From: CAVSVP01 sp963731125
GTDB lineage: Bacteria > Pseudomonadota > Gammaproteobacteria > Competibacterales > Competibacteraceae
NCBI GenBank assembly: GCA_963731125.1
Contig: CAVSVP010000013.1
Location: forward strand, 62,001-126,000
Reading direction: 5' to 3'
Length of the DNA: 64,000 nt
The first letter of the stretch is position 1, and each line of letters begins with the position of its first letter. Below the pieces are notes generated by a model, which saw only the letters and a list, made by a program, of their open reading frames with translations, was not told where the DNA came from and did not search any database. Shown here one piece after another: positions 1 to 8,920 of the stretch. A program made the position numbers and the translations under genes.

Positions 1-762
1 GCCTTGAGTCGATAAGATAAATACCGATGAGCCGTTTGCCTTAGGGTCGGTAAAGGCATCGGCATGGATGGAGAGAAACAGATCCGCCTGATGCTGGCGC
101 GCAATCTCGATCCGCTCGTACAAAAGCAGGTATTTATCACTGTTGCGAGTCAATACGGCCTGCATCCCCGGTTCCTTATCCACGAGTTTCTTTAAGCGCT
201 GGGCAATCTGCATTGCCACATGCTTTTCTTTGGTTTTACCGGGCCCGATAGCACCAGGATCTTTGCCGCCATGACCGGGGTCGATGGCAACGATAAAATC
301 CTTGCGCACCGGCAACACCGACTCGGCATTAGCCACGGAAAGCAGTCGCTGTGGCGCGTTGCCAATAGGCTGTTGCTCATGACGGTAAATGTCCACCACC
401 AGCCGGTGGCCGTATTGAGCGGTAGGCATCACGGCATAAATCTCGCTGCGAACGGACCTTACCAAATCCAGCACGATACGTAGGTCGGCACCGGCGCGAA
501 TACCCGCGCGCACTGCGCTCACATCCGGGGAACGCAGTCGCAGGTCGCTGCGGAACGCAGTAAACCGGGCATCACTGAGATCTACGACTAAACGGGGAGG
601 ATTGTTGAGAAAAAAGCTGTGATACCTGACGGAAGCACTGAGATCCAAGATCACTTGGGTGCCGTGGGGCAGTTCAAGGATACGTGCATCATACACCTGC
701 ACCGGTGCTGCTACAGTCAGCGCCGACACCAGCAGCAGGATGGCCGCGGTGCAAAGTTTCAT
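1..762 (-). CDS. amiB: N-acetylmuramoyl-L-alanine amidase AmiB, N-terminal part (runs off the window)
   Basis: Zinc amidase that cuts the amide bond between muramic acid and stem peptide in the periplasm during daughter-cell separation. Reading leftward from ATG at 762, the protein opens with a signal peptide (MKLCTAAILLLVSALTVAAP), then an AMIN-type beta domain (VYDARILELPHGTQVILDLS). The Amidase_3 catalytic start follows, with the zinc-binding stretch IAIDPGHGGKDPGAIGP and the later LFLSIHADAF. Translation stays open to base 1 (last codons read FILSTQG), so only 254 residues are present and the C-terminus, where some family members carry LysM domains, is outside. It lies upstream of tsaE and nnr in reverse order, a standard gammaproteobacterial neighbourhood. 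Confidence 0.93.
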   Translation of the reverse strand, partial: MKLCTAAILLLVSALTVAAPVQVYDARILELPHGTQVILDLSASVRYHSFFLNNPPRLVVDLSDARFTAFRSDLRLRSPDVSAVRAGIRAGADLRIVLDLVRSVRSEIYAVMPTAQYGHRLVVDIYRHEQQPIGNAPQRLLSVANAESVLPVRKDFIVAIDPGHGGKDPGAIGPGKTKEKHVAMQIAQRLKKLVDKEPGMQAVLTRNSDKYLLLYERIEIARQHQADLFLSIHADAFTDPKANGSSVFILSTQG

Positions 763-870
763 CAATAATACCCCCCCTTTTGTCCCTTTACCACAAGATT
801 AATGAATTTGCAACAGCTTAGCAATTATACGACTTGGAATAGCCTGCTGAACCCCATATTTAGCAAAAAT

Positions 871-1344
871 TCACGTTTCTCGGCTCAACTGAGCGTTAAA
901 CCCAGCAAGAACCATCTCACCTTTAGCCGAATTAGCCCGTAATTGGCACAGACGGCCGTCACCACTATGCTGGAGTTCCACCTGCAAATCAGCTACAGGT
1001 AACACTCCGCCACCATGCTCGGGCCATTCTACCAGTAAAATGGTCTGTCCATCGAGCCAGTCCCGCAGCCCGATAAACTCCAACTCCTCGGGATCGACAA
1101 GTCGGTAAAGATCCAGATGAAGTATCTGTTTATCCTGTAAGGAATAAGGTTCGACTAACGTATAGGTCGGACTTCGCACTACCCCCTCGTAACCTAATGT
1201 GCGTAGCAAACCACGCACCAGCGTAGTTTTACCGGTACCTAATTCCCCCTGCAGATAAATGATACAACCCTCAGAAATGACAGTCGCCAGCTGGGCGCCA
1301 AGCGCTTCAGTAGCCTGAGCGGATGCCAGGGTAAGCGCAATCAT
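871..1344 (-). CDS. tsaE: tRNA threonylcarbamoyladenosine biosynthesis ATPase TsaE
   Basis: P-loop ATPase that works with TsaB and TsaD to build the t6A37 modification on ANN-decoding tRNAs in the cytoplasm. The 157-residue length is normal for the family. Walker A is GELGTGKTT at residues 33-41, followed by the family motifs SPTYTLVEPY, HLDLYRL and LLVEWPEHG. The ATG at 1344 overlaps the stop of the upstream nnr gene by four bases (ATGA), so the two are translationally coupled. The nnr-tsaE-amiB order is typical of gammaproteobacteria. Confidence 0.95.
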   Translation of the reverse strand: MIALTLASAQATEALGAQLATVISEGCIIYLQGELGTGKTTLVRGLLRTLGYEGVVRSPTYTLVEPYSLQDKQILHLDLYRLVDPEELEFIGLRDWLDGQTILLVEWPEHGGGVLPVADLQVELQHSGDGRLCQLRANSAKGEMVLAGFNAQLSRET

Positions 1345-2828
1345 GACGACGTGGGATTAACCAGTTTACGCAGAAACGGCATAAGGTCGGTGGCCAGTAG
1401 GCCTCGCTCTCCCGCCTCTGCAGCCAGATCCCCGGCCCGCCCATGCAGGTAAGCTCCGACTCGAGCCGCTTGTTCGGGCCGCAACCCCTGAGCCACCAGG
1501 CCGGCGATAACGCCAGTCAGCACATCGCCCATACCACCGCTGGACATACCGGGATTACCAGTGCTGCATAGCACCAAGCCTTCCTTTTCACTGGCAATTA
1601 ATGAACCTGCTCCCTTTAAGAGGCCTATCCCTCCATAGCGCATCACCAGTTCTGAGACGGCGGTAAAGCGGTCGGACTCTATTTGCGACGTCGTCATCTT
1701 AAGGAGCCGAGCTGCTTCGCCGGGATGTGGTGTCAATATCCAGTTACCGCGACGCACGGGCTTGAGTGCCAACAGATTTAAGGCATCAGCGTCCATCACC
1801 AAAAAACGATCGCTATCCAGGACAAACTCCAGCATAGATTGCCCCCACTCTCCGCGACCCAGACCCGGGCCGACAGCCACCACCGTGGCCCGCGCCAGCA
1901 GTAGTCCCAGTTCCGAGAGAGTTTCCACCCCGCGAAACATCAACTCGGGACGCAAGGCTGCTTGGACACCTGCATGAGCCTGACGGGTAGCCACACTCAC
2001 CAGACCTGCGCCACAGCGTGCCGCAGCCTCAGCCGCCATACGGGCGGCTCCCGCCATACCGAATTCCCCCCCCACGACAAGCACATGACCGTAACGACCC
2101 TTGTGAGCGCTGCGGGCGCGTCTGGGTAATAACTCTGGTAAATCTTCTCCTATGTAACGTCGGGAAGCAGGCTTAACGGCCGTGTAAATATCGGCCGGCA
2201 CCTCCAGATCCGCAAACACCACCGTACCGCTATAGCTCGGCCCCTGACCAGTCAATAAACCCTGTTTAAGTCCGATAAAAGTCACGGTCACATGCGCTCG
2301 CACCGCAATGCCCAATACGGTACCGAAATCGGCGTGCAGACCGGATGGAATATCGATGGCCAAAACACCGCCACGCTGCTCATTGATGTAGGTGATGGCT
2401 TCGCGCCAAAGCCCACCCACTTCCCGCTCCAGACCGGTGCCGAAGATAGCATCGACGATGACATCGGCTTCAGTGAGGGGCACAACCGCAAAAGGCTGCA
2501 TCGCTACCCCCGCTTCCTGGGCGGTCTGCCAGGCGGTCAAGGCATCGCCTTTAAGACGTTCGGGGTCGCCGAGGGTAAGCACATCGATCGTATAACCTGC
2601 CTGATGCGCCAGTCGCGCCACGACATAACCGTCACCGCCATTATTGCCGCCACCACAGACCACGCTTATTCGGCGAGCTTGCGGCCAGTGCTTCCGGAGA
2701 GCAGCAAAAGCCGCCGCACCGGCCCGCTCCATTAGAGTGTAGCCAGGAATACCGCGTTCCTGAATCGCTATTCGGTCCAGTTCCCGCACCTGAGCGGCAC
2801 GGTAGAGTTCAGAAGGCAAATGCGTCAT
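1341..2828 (-). CDS. nnr: Bifunctional NAD(P)H-hydrate repair enzyme Nnr (epimerase plus ADP-dependent dehydratase)
   Basis: Repairs hydrated NADH/NADPH. The N-terminal YjeF_N half is the NAD(P)HX epimerase (CGGGNNGGDGYVVARLAHQAG, IVDAIFGTGL). The C-terminal ribokinase-like half is the ADP-dependent dehydratase (GHVLVVGGEFGMAGAARMA, LTPHPGEAARLL, GNPGMSSGGMGDVLTGVIAG). I chose the ATG at 2828 (MTHLPSELYRAAQ), giving 495 residues, because the family begins close to this point. An in-frame ATG at 2873 would add 15 poorly supported residues. The gene is divergent from queG with about 74 bp between the chosen starts. Confidence 0.93.
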   Translation of the reverse strand: MTHLPSELYRAAQVRELDRIAIQERGIPGYTLMERAGAAAFAALRKHWPQARRISVVCGGGNNGGDGYVVARLAHQAGYTIDVLTLGDPERLKGDALTAWQTAQEAGVAMQPFAVVPLTEADVIVDAIFGTGLEREVGGLWREAITYINEQRGGVLAIDIPSGLHADFGTVLGIAVRAHVTVTFIGLKQGLLTGQGPSYSGTVVFADLEVPADIYTAVKPASRRYIGEDLPELLPRRARSAHKGRYGHVLVVGGEFGMAGAARMAAEAAARCGAGLVSVATRQAHAGVQAALRPELMFRGVETLSELGLLLARATVVAVGPGLGRGEWGQSMLEFVLDSDRFLVMDADALNLLALKPVRRGNWILTPHPGEAARLLKMTTSQIESDRFTAVSELVMRYGGIGLLKGAGSLIASEKEGLVLCSTGNPGMSSGGMGDVLTGVIAGLVAQGLRPEQAARVGAYLHGRAGDLAAEAGERGLLATDLMPFLRKLVNPTSS

Positions 2829-2902
2829 GATAAGACCCTCTATGCTAGCGCCAATTGCGGCAGAATAGTTCAATTGCTTCTGGAAAATCTAACCTTTTTC
2901 TT

Positions 2903-4120
2903 ATGACTTCGCATACCGCTGGACTTGATTTACCAATACTGGTCAGCGCCATCAAACGTTGGGGCCAAGAACTGGGTTTTCAACAAATCGGCATTACCGA
3001 TACAGACCTGGGACAACACGAAAGGCGCCTGCTCAATTGGCTGGCCGCAGGGTATCACGGGGAAATGAGCTATATGGCCCGACACGGCACTCGACGTAGC
3101 CGTCCGGCGGAATTGCTGCCGGGCACACTGCGGGTGATTACGGCGCGGATGGACTATCTCCCTCCTGCAGCCGCCGTCCCGGAAACGGTATTACAGGATT
3201 CTGAGCTGGCCTATGTATCGCGCTATGCGCTGGGCCGGGATTATCATAAGGTATTGCGCCAACGTCTGCATCAGCTGGCCAAGCGTATCGAAGCGGTTAC
3301 CGGCCCCTTTGGTCATCGGGTCTTTACGGACAGCGCTCCAGTGCTAGAGAAGGCCCTGGCCCAGAAAGCCGGACTGGGTTGGATTGGCAAGCATAGCAAT
3401 CTGCTAAACCGCACCGCGGGTTCTTGGTTCTTTCTGGGAGAACTGTATACCGCTTTGCCGTTACCGACGGATACGCCAGGCACGGCTCACTGCGGCAGCT
3501 GTACGGCCTGTATTGAAATTTGCCCAACCCGGGCTATTGTTGCTCCCTATCAGGTCGACGCCCGCCGCTGTCTGTCTTATCACACGATTGAGTTGCACGG
3601 CCCCATTCCCGAAATGTTTCGCCGGCCCATGGGCAATCGTATCTACGGCTGCGATGATTGCCAGTTGGTTTGTCCCTGGAACCGTTTTGCACGCCCGACG
3701 CCGGAAACGGATTTTCTACCTCGCAACGGTTTGGACGCCGCTAAACTAACCACGTTATTTGCCTGGGACGAAGGAGAGTTTCTGCGCCGCACCGAAGGAA
3801 CGCCCATCCGCCGGATTGGCCATACACGCTGGCTGCGAAACATCGCCGTGGCGCTCGGTAATGCACCGCACCTGCCGGCGGTGGTGGTGGCGCTGCAAAA
3901 CCGTGCTAATCATTCTTCCGCCTTGGTCCGTGAGCATGTGGCATGGGCACTGGCGGAGCAGGCAAATAGGCAGGAAAACTTAACTTATCGAAAAGATGAT
4001 ATTGCCAATACGAGAAGGCGTTCAACCACTAAACGCCCGGAAAACGTTAGCTCCAGCGAAGTGTACAATGGGCAAACCGTTAACTCACGCCAAACCACAA
4101 AAACAGGATTGTCAGGGTAA
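2903..4120 (+). CDS. queG: Epoxyqueuosine reductase QueG
   Basis: Cobalamin- and iron-sulfur-dependent enzyme that reduces epoxyqueuosine to queuosine in tRNA. Two [4Fe-4S] cysteine clusters are visible: CGSCTACIEICPT and GCDDCQLVCPWN. The cobalamin-domain segment FTDSAPVLEKALAQKAGLGWIG carries the conserved Asp. The start is taken at 2903 (MTSHTAGLDLP); an in-frame ATG at 2855 would overlap the opposite nnr leader. At 405 residues it is longer than usual. The last 45 or so residues, after ALAEQ, are low-complexity and polar, and run 41 bp into the convergent permease gene, so the C-terminus may be a read-through extension. Confidence 0.92.
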   Translation: MTSHTAGLDLPILVSAIKRWGQELGFQQIGITDTDLGQHERRLLNWLAAGYHGEMSYMARHGTRRSRPAELLPGTLRVITARMDYLPPAAAVPETVLQDSELAYVSRYALGRDYHKVLRQRLHQLAKRIEAVTGPFGHRVFTDSAPVLEKALAQKAGLGWIGKHSNLLNRTAGSWFFLGELYTALPLPTDTPGTAHCGSCTACIEICPTRAIVAPYQVDARRCLSYHTIELHGPIPEMFRRPMGNRIYGCDDCQLVCPWNRFARPTPETDFLPRNGLDAAKLTTLFAWDEGEFLRRTEGTPIRRIGHTRWLRNIAVALGNAPHLPAVVVALQNRANHSSALVREHVAWALAEQANRQENLTYRKDDIANTRRRSTTKRPENVSSSEVYNGQTVNSRQTTKTGLSG

Positions 4121-5021
4121 CTATAGATAGGCTGGTAGTCACCACAATAACCGCGGCACTGCGTTGCACATACACACCATAGCGCTGGGCAATCACGAAC
4201 ACCAGAGCGCCGGTCGGAATGGCGGCGATCAGTACTGCCAACTGAGCCCAGAACGGCTCTAGCACAAGAACATAAGAGACTAGCCACCAGGTAAACAGCG
4301 GATTGAGCAGCAGCTTAAGAAACACCAGCCAAAGCACCTCCTGAGTATCACTACCCAAGGGGTACCCATAAAGCGATAACCCTAAGGCGAACAATGCCGT
4401 GGGTCCTGCTGCATTGGCCAGCAGCTCGAAAAAATTTTCGATAAACACCGGTAGCGGCAAATCCACCGCCGCCGCTAATAACCCGAGGCTCAGCGGCATC
4501 ACGACCGGACTGCCGAGCAAAGCCCTACCGGCATCCCTGATACCATGGCGATAACCGACACTGCTGGTTTGACTGATTTCCACTAGGACAATGGCCGTCC
4601 CAATAAACAGGAGATTACTCACGAGTGCCGCCACCAGCACCGGTAGCACACCCTGCGCTCCAAAAGCAGCAAGAAACAATGGAATGCCCATATAGACGGT
4701 GTTAGCGAAGACGGCCGCCATGCCGTGCAAAGTAAGCGTCGCCAAATTCCGATGGCCGAACAGCAGCTTAGCACCTAACATGGCGACCACCAGTGTTAAT
4801 CCGACACCGCCGAGATAGGCACCGATGAACGGCCAGTTCAAAAGGGTCTCTAGGGACGCCCGGGCAGTGGAGAGAAACAATAACGGCGGCAGAGCAATGT
4901 AGTAAACAAAGCGGTTGAGAGCTTCGGCACTGGCATCGTCAAAGATACCCATCCGTCGGAATAAGAAAGCGGAGAAGATAATGCCAAAAACGGGCAAAAC
5001 GACATTAAGCACCGCTACCAT
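4080..5021 (-). CDS. AEC-family (auxin efflux carrier type) membrane permease
   Basis: A 313-residue, very hydrophobic protein with about ten predicted membrane segments, starting MVAVLNVVLPVFGIIFSAFL. The pattern VLPVFGIIFSAFLFRRMGIF, then NRFVYYIALPPLLFLS near the N-terminus, and the closing helices IPTGALVFVIAQRYG fit the AEC transporter family. Members in bacteria move malate, malonate or other small organic anions, but substrate cannot be read from the sequence. The 3' end overlaps the extended tail of queG by 41 bp. It is a lone gene facing away from argA. Confidence 0.85.
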   Translation of the reverse strand: MVAVLNVVLPVFGIIFSAFLFRRMGIFDDASAEALNRFVYYIALPPLLFLSTARASLETLLNWPFIGAYLGGVGLTLVVAMLGAKLLFGHRNLATLTLHGMAAVFANTVYMGIPLFLAAFGAQGVLPVLVAALVSNLLFIGTAIVLVEISQTSSVGYRHGIRDAGRALLGSPVVMPLSLGLLAAAVDLPLPVFIENFFELLANAAGPTALFALGLSLYGYPLGSDTQEVLWLVFLKLLLNPLFTWWLVSYVLVLEPFWAQLAVLIAAIPTGALVFVIAQRYGVYVQRSAAVIVVTTSLSIVTLTILFLWFGVS

Positions 5022-5105
5022 AGATGCTGCTGTAAAATTTTTACCATTGCATTATATTTCGTTAAAAAACAGCCTAACTACCACTTTAGACCTTCCGGTG
5101 TAACC

Positions 5106-6467
5106 TTGAAAGCACAATTCTTTGTCGAGGCCTTTCGCCAGGCAGGCCCCTACATTAACGCCCATCGGGGCAAAACCTTTGTCGTGCTGTTGGGAGGGGA
5201 AGCCGTGATGGACGCCCGCTTCCCCAGCTTAGTTCATGATCTATCTTTATTGCAAAGCCTGGGCATTCGGTTGGTGTTGGTGCACGGCGCCCGCCCGCAA
5301 ATTGAGGCGCGGTTGCGTGAAGCTGGGCAGCAAGCGCATTACGTCAACGGCCTCAGAGTTACCAACGAATCAGCGCTACTCAGGGTAAAAGAGGCCGTGG
5401 GCAGAGTGCGCATCGATATCGAAGCCAGGTTATCGATGGGACTAGCCAACTCTCCCATGCATGGCGCCCGCATTCGCGTGGTGTCGGGCAATTTCGTTAC
5501 CGCCCGTCCACTGGGGATCAGAGATGGTGTGGATTATTGCTTTACGGGTGAAGTACGCCGTATCGATGTTCGGGCTATCAATACCTGGTTAGATAACGGC
5601 GCTATCGCATTGCTGTCCCCGTTAGGTTATTCCCCCACCGGCGAAGTCTTTAATGTTAGCGCCGAGGAAGTGGCCATTGCCACTGCCACCGCACTGCAGG
5701 CCGATAAGTTACTATTGCTGAGTGAGACTACCGAAGTTCTTGAAGTTAGCGGAGAAGCCATTCACCAACTTAGTCCCAGCGATGCGCAACACTTGCTAGC
5801 CAACCGCCACCAGCTGTCCGACGCGATAGCCAGACAGCTCGACCATGCCCTGCGGGCTTGTCGCGCCGGAGTACGCCGTATTCACATTATTAACCGTGCG
5901 GTAGACGGCGCCTTGCTGCTCGAATTGTTTACCCGCGACGGCATTGGTCTTTTGCTCACCGCCGACATCTACGAAGGCGTGCGTCCGGCTACCATCGATG
6001 ATGTGGGAGGCATTTTGGCACTGATCCGACCGCTGGAGACCGATGGCACCTTGGTACGTCGATCACGGGAATTGCTGGAAATCGAAATCGAGCGCTTTAC
6101 GGTGTTGGAGAGGGATGGTGCCATCATCGGCTGCGCAGCGCTTTACCCGTTTGTAGCGGAACGCCTGGGAGAGCTAGCCTGTCTCGCCGTTGCGCCGGAC
6201 TACCGTAACCATGGCCGTGCGGATGCACTGTTGCAATTTATCGAACGCCAGGCGCAACAACATCGCTTAACGCAGCTATTTGTCCTTACCACCCGTGCTG
6301 CCCACTGGTTTCAGGAACGGGGTTTCGAACCCGCCCAAGTCGATGATCTGCCGCTGCAAAAGCTGACCATGTATAACCTACAGCGGCGCTCTAAAGTATT
6401 TATCAAATCCCTTAGCGGAACCGTGCCGGTACTGAGCGGCACAGAGAGTATTACTCCTTCTTCATAG
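5106..6467 (+). CDS. argA: Amino-acid N-acetyltransferase (N-acetylglutamate synthase) ArgA
   Basis: First step of arginine biosynthesis: acetyl-CoA plus glutamate gives N-acetylglutamate. The 453-residue protein has an N-terminal amino-acid-kinase-like domain (FVVLLGGEAVMDARF, LVLVHGARPQIEARL; about residues 15-290) that normally binds arginine for feedback control. A C-terminal GNAT domain (about 300-435, ELACLAVAPDYRNHGRADALL) follows. The start is TTG at 5106, immediately after the previous stop-containing stretch. No ATG in frame upstream is credible. The last 17 bp overlap the convergent methyltransferase. Confidence 0.93.
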   Translation: MKAQFFVEAFRQAGPYINAHRGKTFVVLLGGEAVMDARFPSLVHDLSLLQSLGIRLVLVHGARPQIEARLREAGQQAHYVNGLRVTNESALLRVKEAVGRVRIDIEARLSMGLANSPMHGARIRVVSGNFVTARPLGIRDGVDYCFTGEVRRIDVRAINTWLDNGAIALLSPLGYSPTGEVFNVSAEEVAIATATALQADKLLLLSETTEVLEVSGEAIHQLSPSDAQHLLANRHQLSDAIARQLDHALRACRAGVRRIHIINRAVDGALLLELFTRDGIGLLLTADIYEGVRPATIDDVGGILALIRPLETDGTLVRRSRELLEIEIERFTVLERDGAIIGCAALYPFVAERLGELACLAVAPDYRNHGRADALLQFIERQAQQHRLTQLFVLTTRAAHWFQERGFEPAQVDDLPLQKLTMYNLQRRSKVFIKSLSGTVPVLSGTESITPSS

Positions 6468-7116
6468 CAAGAGTTAACCCGTCACCGATAGAAACCAGGC
6501 TCAGCAGTACCCGCTCGTCGACGCGCACATGATCATTGAACGCCCGAATGGCTACTGTGTCTGGTTCATGATTGGTGGCATCGGCCACTTTCCCATCCCA
6601 AAGCACGTTATCCACGGCGATGAGGCCACCCGGCCGCAGGAGTTGCAGCAAGCGTTCATAGTAGGCGATGTAGTTATCCTTATCGGCATCAATAAAGGCA
6701 AAGTCAAAAGTGCCCGCCTGCTGCTCGGCCAGCAGCGCATCTAAGGTGGCTAGGGCCGGCGCTAAGCGCAACTCGATTTTTTCCGCCACCCCCGCCTCTT
6801 GCCAGTATTGTCGCGCCTTAGCGGTCCATTCTGTATTGACGTCACAAGCAACTAACCGACCGCTGGGCGGCAATGCCAAGGCCACAACCAACGTACTGTA
6901 ACCCGTAAAAGTTCCTACCTCAATTGCCCGCTGTGCCCTCATGAGCCGCACCAGTAAACCCATGAACTGACCCTGCTCCGGAGCAATTTGCATATATGCG
7001 CTGGGCAAACGGGCCGTGTCGGCTCGCAGGCGTTGCAGTAGGGGAGGCTCCCGTAGGGACATATCTAGCATATACTGATAGAGGAAAGCATCTAAGGCGA
7101 TGGTTTTATTACTCAT
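6451..7116 (-). CDS. SAM-dependent O-methyltransferase, caffeoyl-CoA O-methyltransferase family
   Basis: A 221-residue class I methyltransferase. The SAM-binding glycine motif is VGTFTGYSTLVVALALP, the acidic adenosine-binding strand is GRLVACDVN, and the metal/catalytic region is FDFAFIDADKDNYIAYYERL followed by PGGLIAVDNVLW. These are the signatures of the small cation-dependent O-methyltransferases. Bacterial members have varied catechol-type substrates, so I give no specific one. It converges on argA with a 17-bp overlap. Confidence 0.9.
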   Translation of the reverse strand: MSNKTIALDAFLYQYMLDMSLREPPLLQRLRADTARLPSAYMQIAPEQGQFMGLLVRLMRAQRAIEVGTFTGYSTLVVALALPPSGRLVACDVNTEWTAKARQYWQEAGVAEKIELRLAPALATLDALLAEQQAGTFDFAFIDADKDNYIAYYERLLQLLRPGGLIAVDNVLWDGKVADATNHEPDTVAIRAFNDHVRVDERVLLSLVSIGDGLTLAMKKE

Positions 7117-7213
7117 GGCAACTCCTGATAGAATCGGTGATTACCGACAGCGCCCAGGGATATCCCGCTCCGCTGGCGTGGAAAAGACAACCAAACAACA
7201 GGCCTCTTCAAAA

Positions 7214-7342
7214 ATGAGCACTGAAACGCCGGGTTGGAAGATGTCGTCAGCAGCGCACAAGGAGGTGCGCGGTAGCGAATCTCTGCCGGATAGCAGGGTT
7301 GAGCTGCAGAAACACCACCAGCCTGGACCGCCGGCGTCTGAC
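7214..7342 (+). repeat. Dispersed ~128-bp repeat, copy 1 (upstream of cpdA)
   Basis: This stretch matches 8584-8711 over its whole length in the same orientation. Shared blocks include GGAAGATGTCGTCAGCAGC, GCGCGGTAGCGAATC and CAGCCTGGACCG, ending in GTCTGAC in both. Near its ends the repeat has imperfect inverted segments (CCGGGTTGG and CCAGCCTGG), as in short palindromic-ended repeats or MITEs. No open frame is preserved between the copies, so it is not a gene fragment I can recognise. The two copies bracket cpdA. Confidence 0.8.
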
Positions 7343-7475
7343 TTATATAAGAGGTCCAATGTTGTTTTGACAATGTCATATTAGCAGTTTCTTATGGTAT
7401 TTATTTATCAATGAATTAAGATAACGACTGCTGGCTACGAACTTAAAGCGGGACGTGCTAGATGCCACACCCGCT

Positions 7476-7543
7476 GGTAGGAGCGAGCTTGCTCGCGAAC
7501 TAAACCTGATGACCGCCTATTCGCGAGCAAGCTCGCTCCTACC
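7476..7543. repeat. REP/REPIN-type inverted repeat
   Basis: Two perfect 24-base inverted arms, 7476-7499 and 7520-7543, separated by 20 bases. The core is GTAGGAGCGAGCTTGCTCGC. This sequence type is well known as extragenic REP elements in Pseudomonas and some other gammaproteobacteria, where pairs of inverted REPs form REPINs mobilised by RAYT transposases. It lies in the intergenic space between the methyltransferase gene and cpdA. No RAYT gene is visible in the window. Confidence 0.88.
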
Positions 7544-7766
7544 AAGTTGCTTGCAAAGCGTCCCGGCTAAAGTTGATAGCCAACAATGTTTCTGTAATGT
7601 ACTGACTTTGAATAAAAATTAGATTTTTCTAATGTGGCATTTTCAAGTTATATATTGAACCGTTTTTTACGACCCCCATGAGTACTCTAACAACAATTCA
7701 CAAATCACGTCTTAATGAATCCCTTCAGTATCTGTAAAGTATGACCATCAGCTCAGAGCAATTGGG

Positions 7767-8558
7767 ATGGCAAAACTTTCCATGACGGCGACAGAGAGTA
7801 GGCCTTTACGAGTTGTTCAAATTTCCGATATGCACCTTCAGTCTCAGCCCGGCGGACGGCTTTGGGGCATTGACGTAGATGCCGGTTTAGCCGCGGTATT
7901 GCGCTGTCTTAGGCAACGGCATTGGCCGGTCGATCTGCTGCTCGCCACGGGTGACTTGGTTCAGGACGAAGGCGCTGCAGCCTATACGCGCCTCCTCAGC
8001 TTTTTGCTGCCTCTGCGTGTACCGGTTTACTGCCTACCCGGCAACCACGACGTCGCTCCTGCGTTAAGCCAGGTTCTGGCTAGCGGTTTAGTATGCCGCA
8101 AACAACAGGTTATCGTCAGGAATTGGCAGTTTGTTCTACTGGATACCAGCCTCTCCAATTCTGCTGTTGGTCACTTGGCGGCTAGCGAACTGACTTTCCT
8201 TGAGCAAGCGCTCAGCGCCCATCCTAACCTGCACACCATCGTATGCCTGCATCATCATCCCATTCCCGTAGGCAGCGCATGGCTTGATACCATGGTAGTT
8301 AACAATAGTGACGCTTTGTTTGCCGTCGTCGCCTGCCATCCTCAGGTACGCGCCATTCTTTGCGGACATATCCATCATGATTTTGCTACCCGACACCGCG
8401 GTGTGGCCTTGTTAGGAGCGCCTTCCACCTGTGTACAATTCAAGCCCGGCCAGACAACGCCAATCGTGGACAATATCGCTCCCGGATACCGATGGTTGGA
8501 ACTCTACGAAGACGGTCAGTTCCGCACTGGCGTAGAACGCAGTGATGGAATTGTCTGA
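7767..8558 (+). CDS. cpdA: 3',5'-cyclic-AMP phosphodiesterase CpdA (metallophosphoesterase)
   Basis: Hydrolyses cAMP to AMP in the cytoplasm and so tunes CRP-type regulation. The 263-residue protein shows the class III phosphodiesterase metal-binding motifs in order: QISDMHL, GDLVQDEG, PGNHD, LHHHPIPVGSAWLD and CGHIHHDF. The His in HHHP and the DxH/GNHD/GHxH set coordinate a dinuclear metal centre in this family. ATG at 7767 (MAKLSMTATESRPLRVVQ) is preceded by a weak Shine-Dalgarno; a second Met is at codon 6. It stands alone between two copies of a 128-bp repeat. Confidence 0.9.
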   Translation: MAKLSMTATESRPLRVVQISDMHLQSQPGGRLWGIDVDAGLAAVLRCLRQRHWPVDLLLATGDLVQDEGAAAYTRLLSFLLPLRVPVYCLPGNHDVAPALSQVLASGLVCRKQQVIVRNWQFVLLDTSLSNSAVGHLAASELTFLEQALSAHPNLHTIVCLHHHPIPVGSAWLDTMVVNNSDALFAVVACHPQVRAILCGHIHHDFATRHRGVALLGAPSTCVQFKPGQTTPIVDNIAPGYRWLELYEDGQFRTGVERSDGIV

Positions 8559-8583
8559 TGTCATCATTAGATCTCTTTAAACC

Positions 8584-8711
8584 ATGAGCGCTGAGACACC
8601 GGGCTGGAAGATGTCGTCAGCAGCCCGCAGGGAGGCGCGCGGTAGCGAATCCTTACCGGATGGCAGGTTAAGCGGCGATGACACGTCCAGCCTGGACCGC
8701 TAGAGTCTGAC
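8584..8711 (+). repeat. Dispersed ~128-bp repeat, copy 2 (downstream of cpdA)
   Basis: Direct-orientation partner of the repeat at 7214-7342, beginning 26 bp after the cpdA stop. Differences are scattered single bases plus a more variable part around 8660-8680. Terminal segments CCGGGCTGG and CCAGCCTGG are nearly inverted copies of each other. Confidence 0.8.
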
Positions 8712-8920
8712 GGATGCAAGAATTCTATTGTCTATAGTGCCAGCCATATGAATTGATGCCGATAATTTTATTACAATCGTTGTTTACTAACGATTTGAAG
8801 CCTTGTAACCAGTATCAGGTCATTTGGCCGGCACTATAATAGAGTGCGCAGACACCGCTGACGATACCAGTCAGCAAAACCCATACGTTGTTAGAGTGAT
8901 GATCGAAAAGCGTGTAACAA

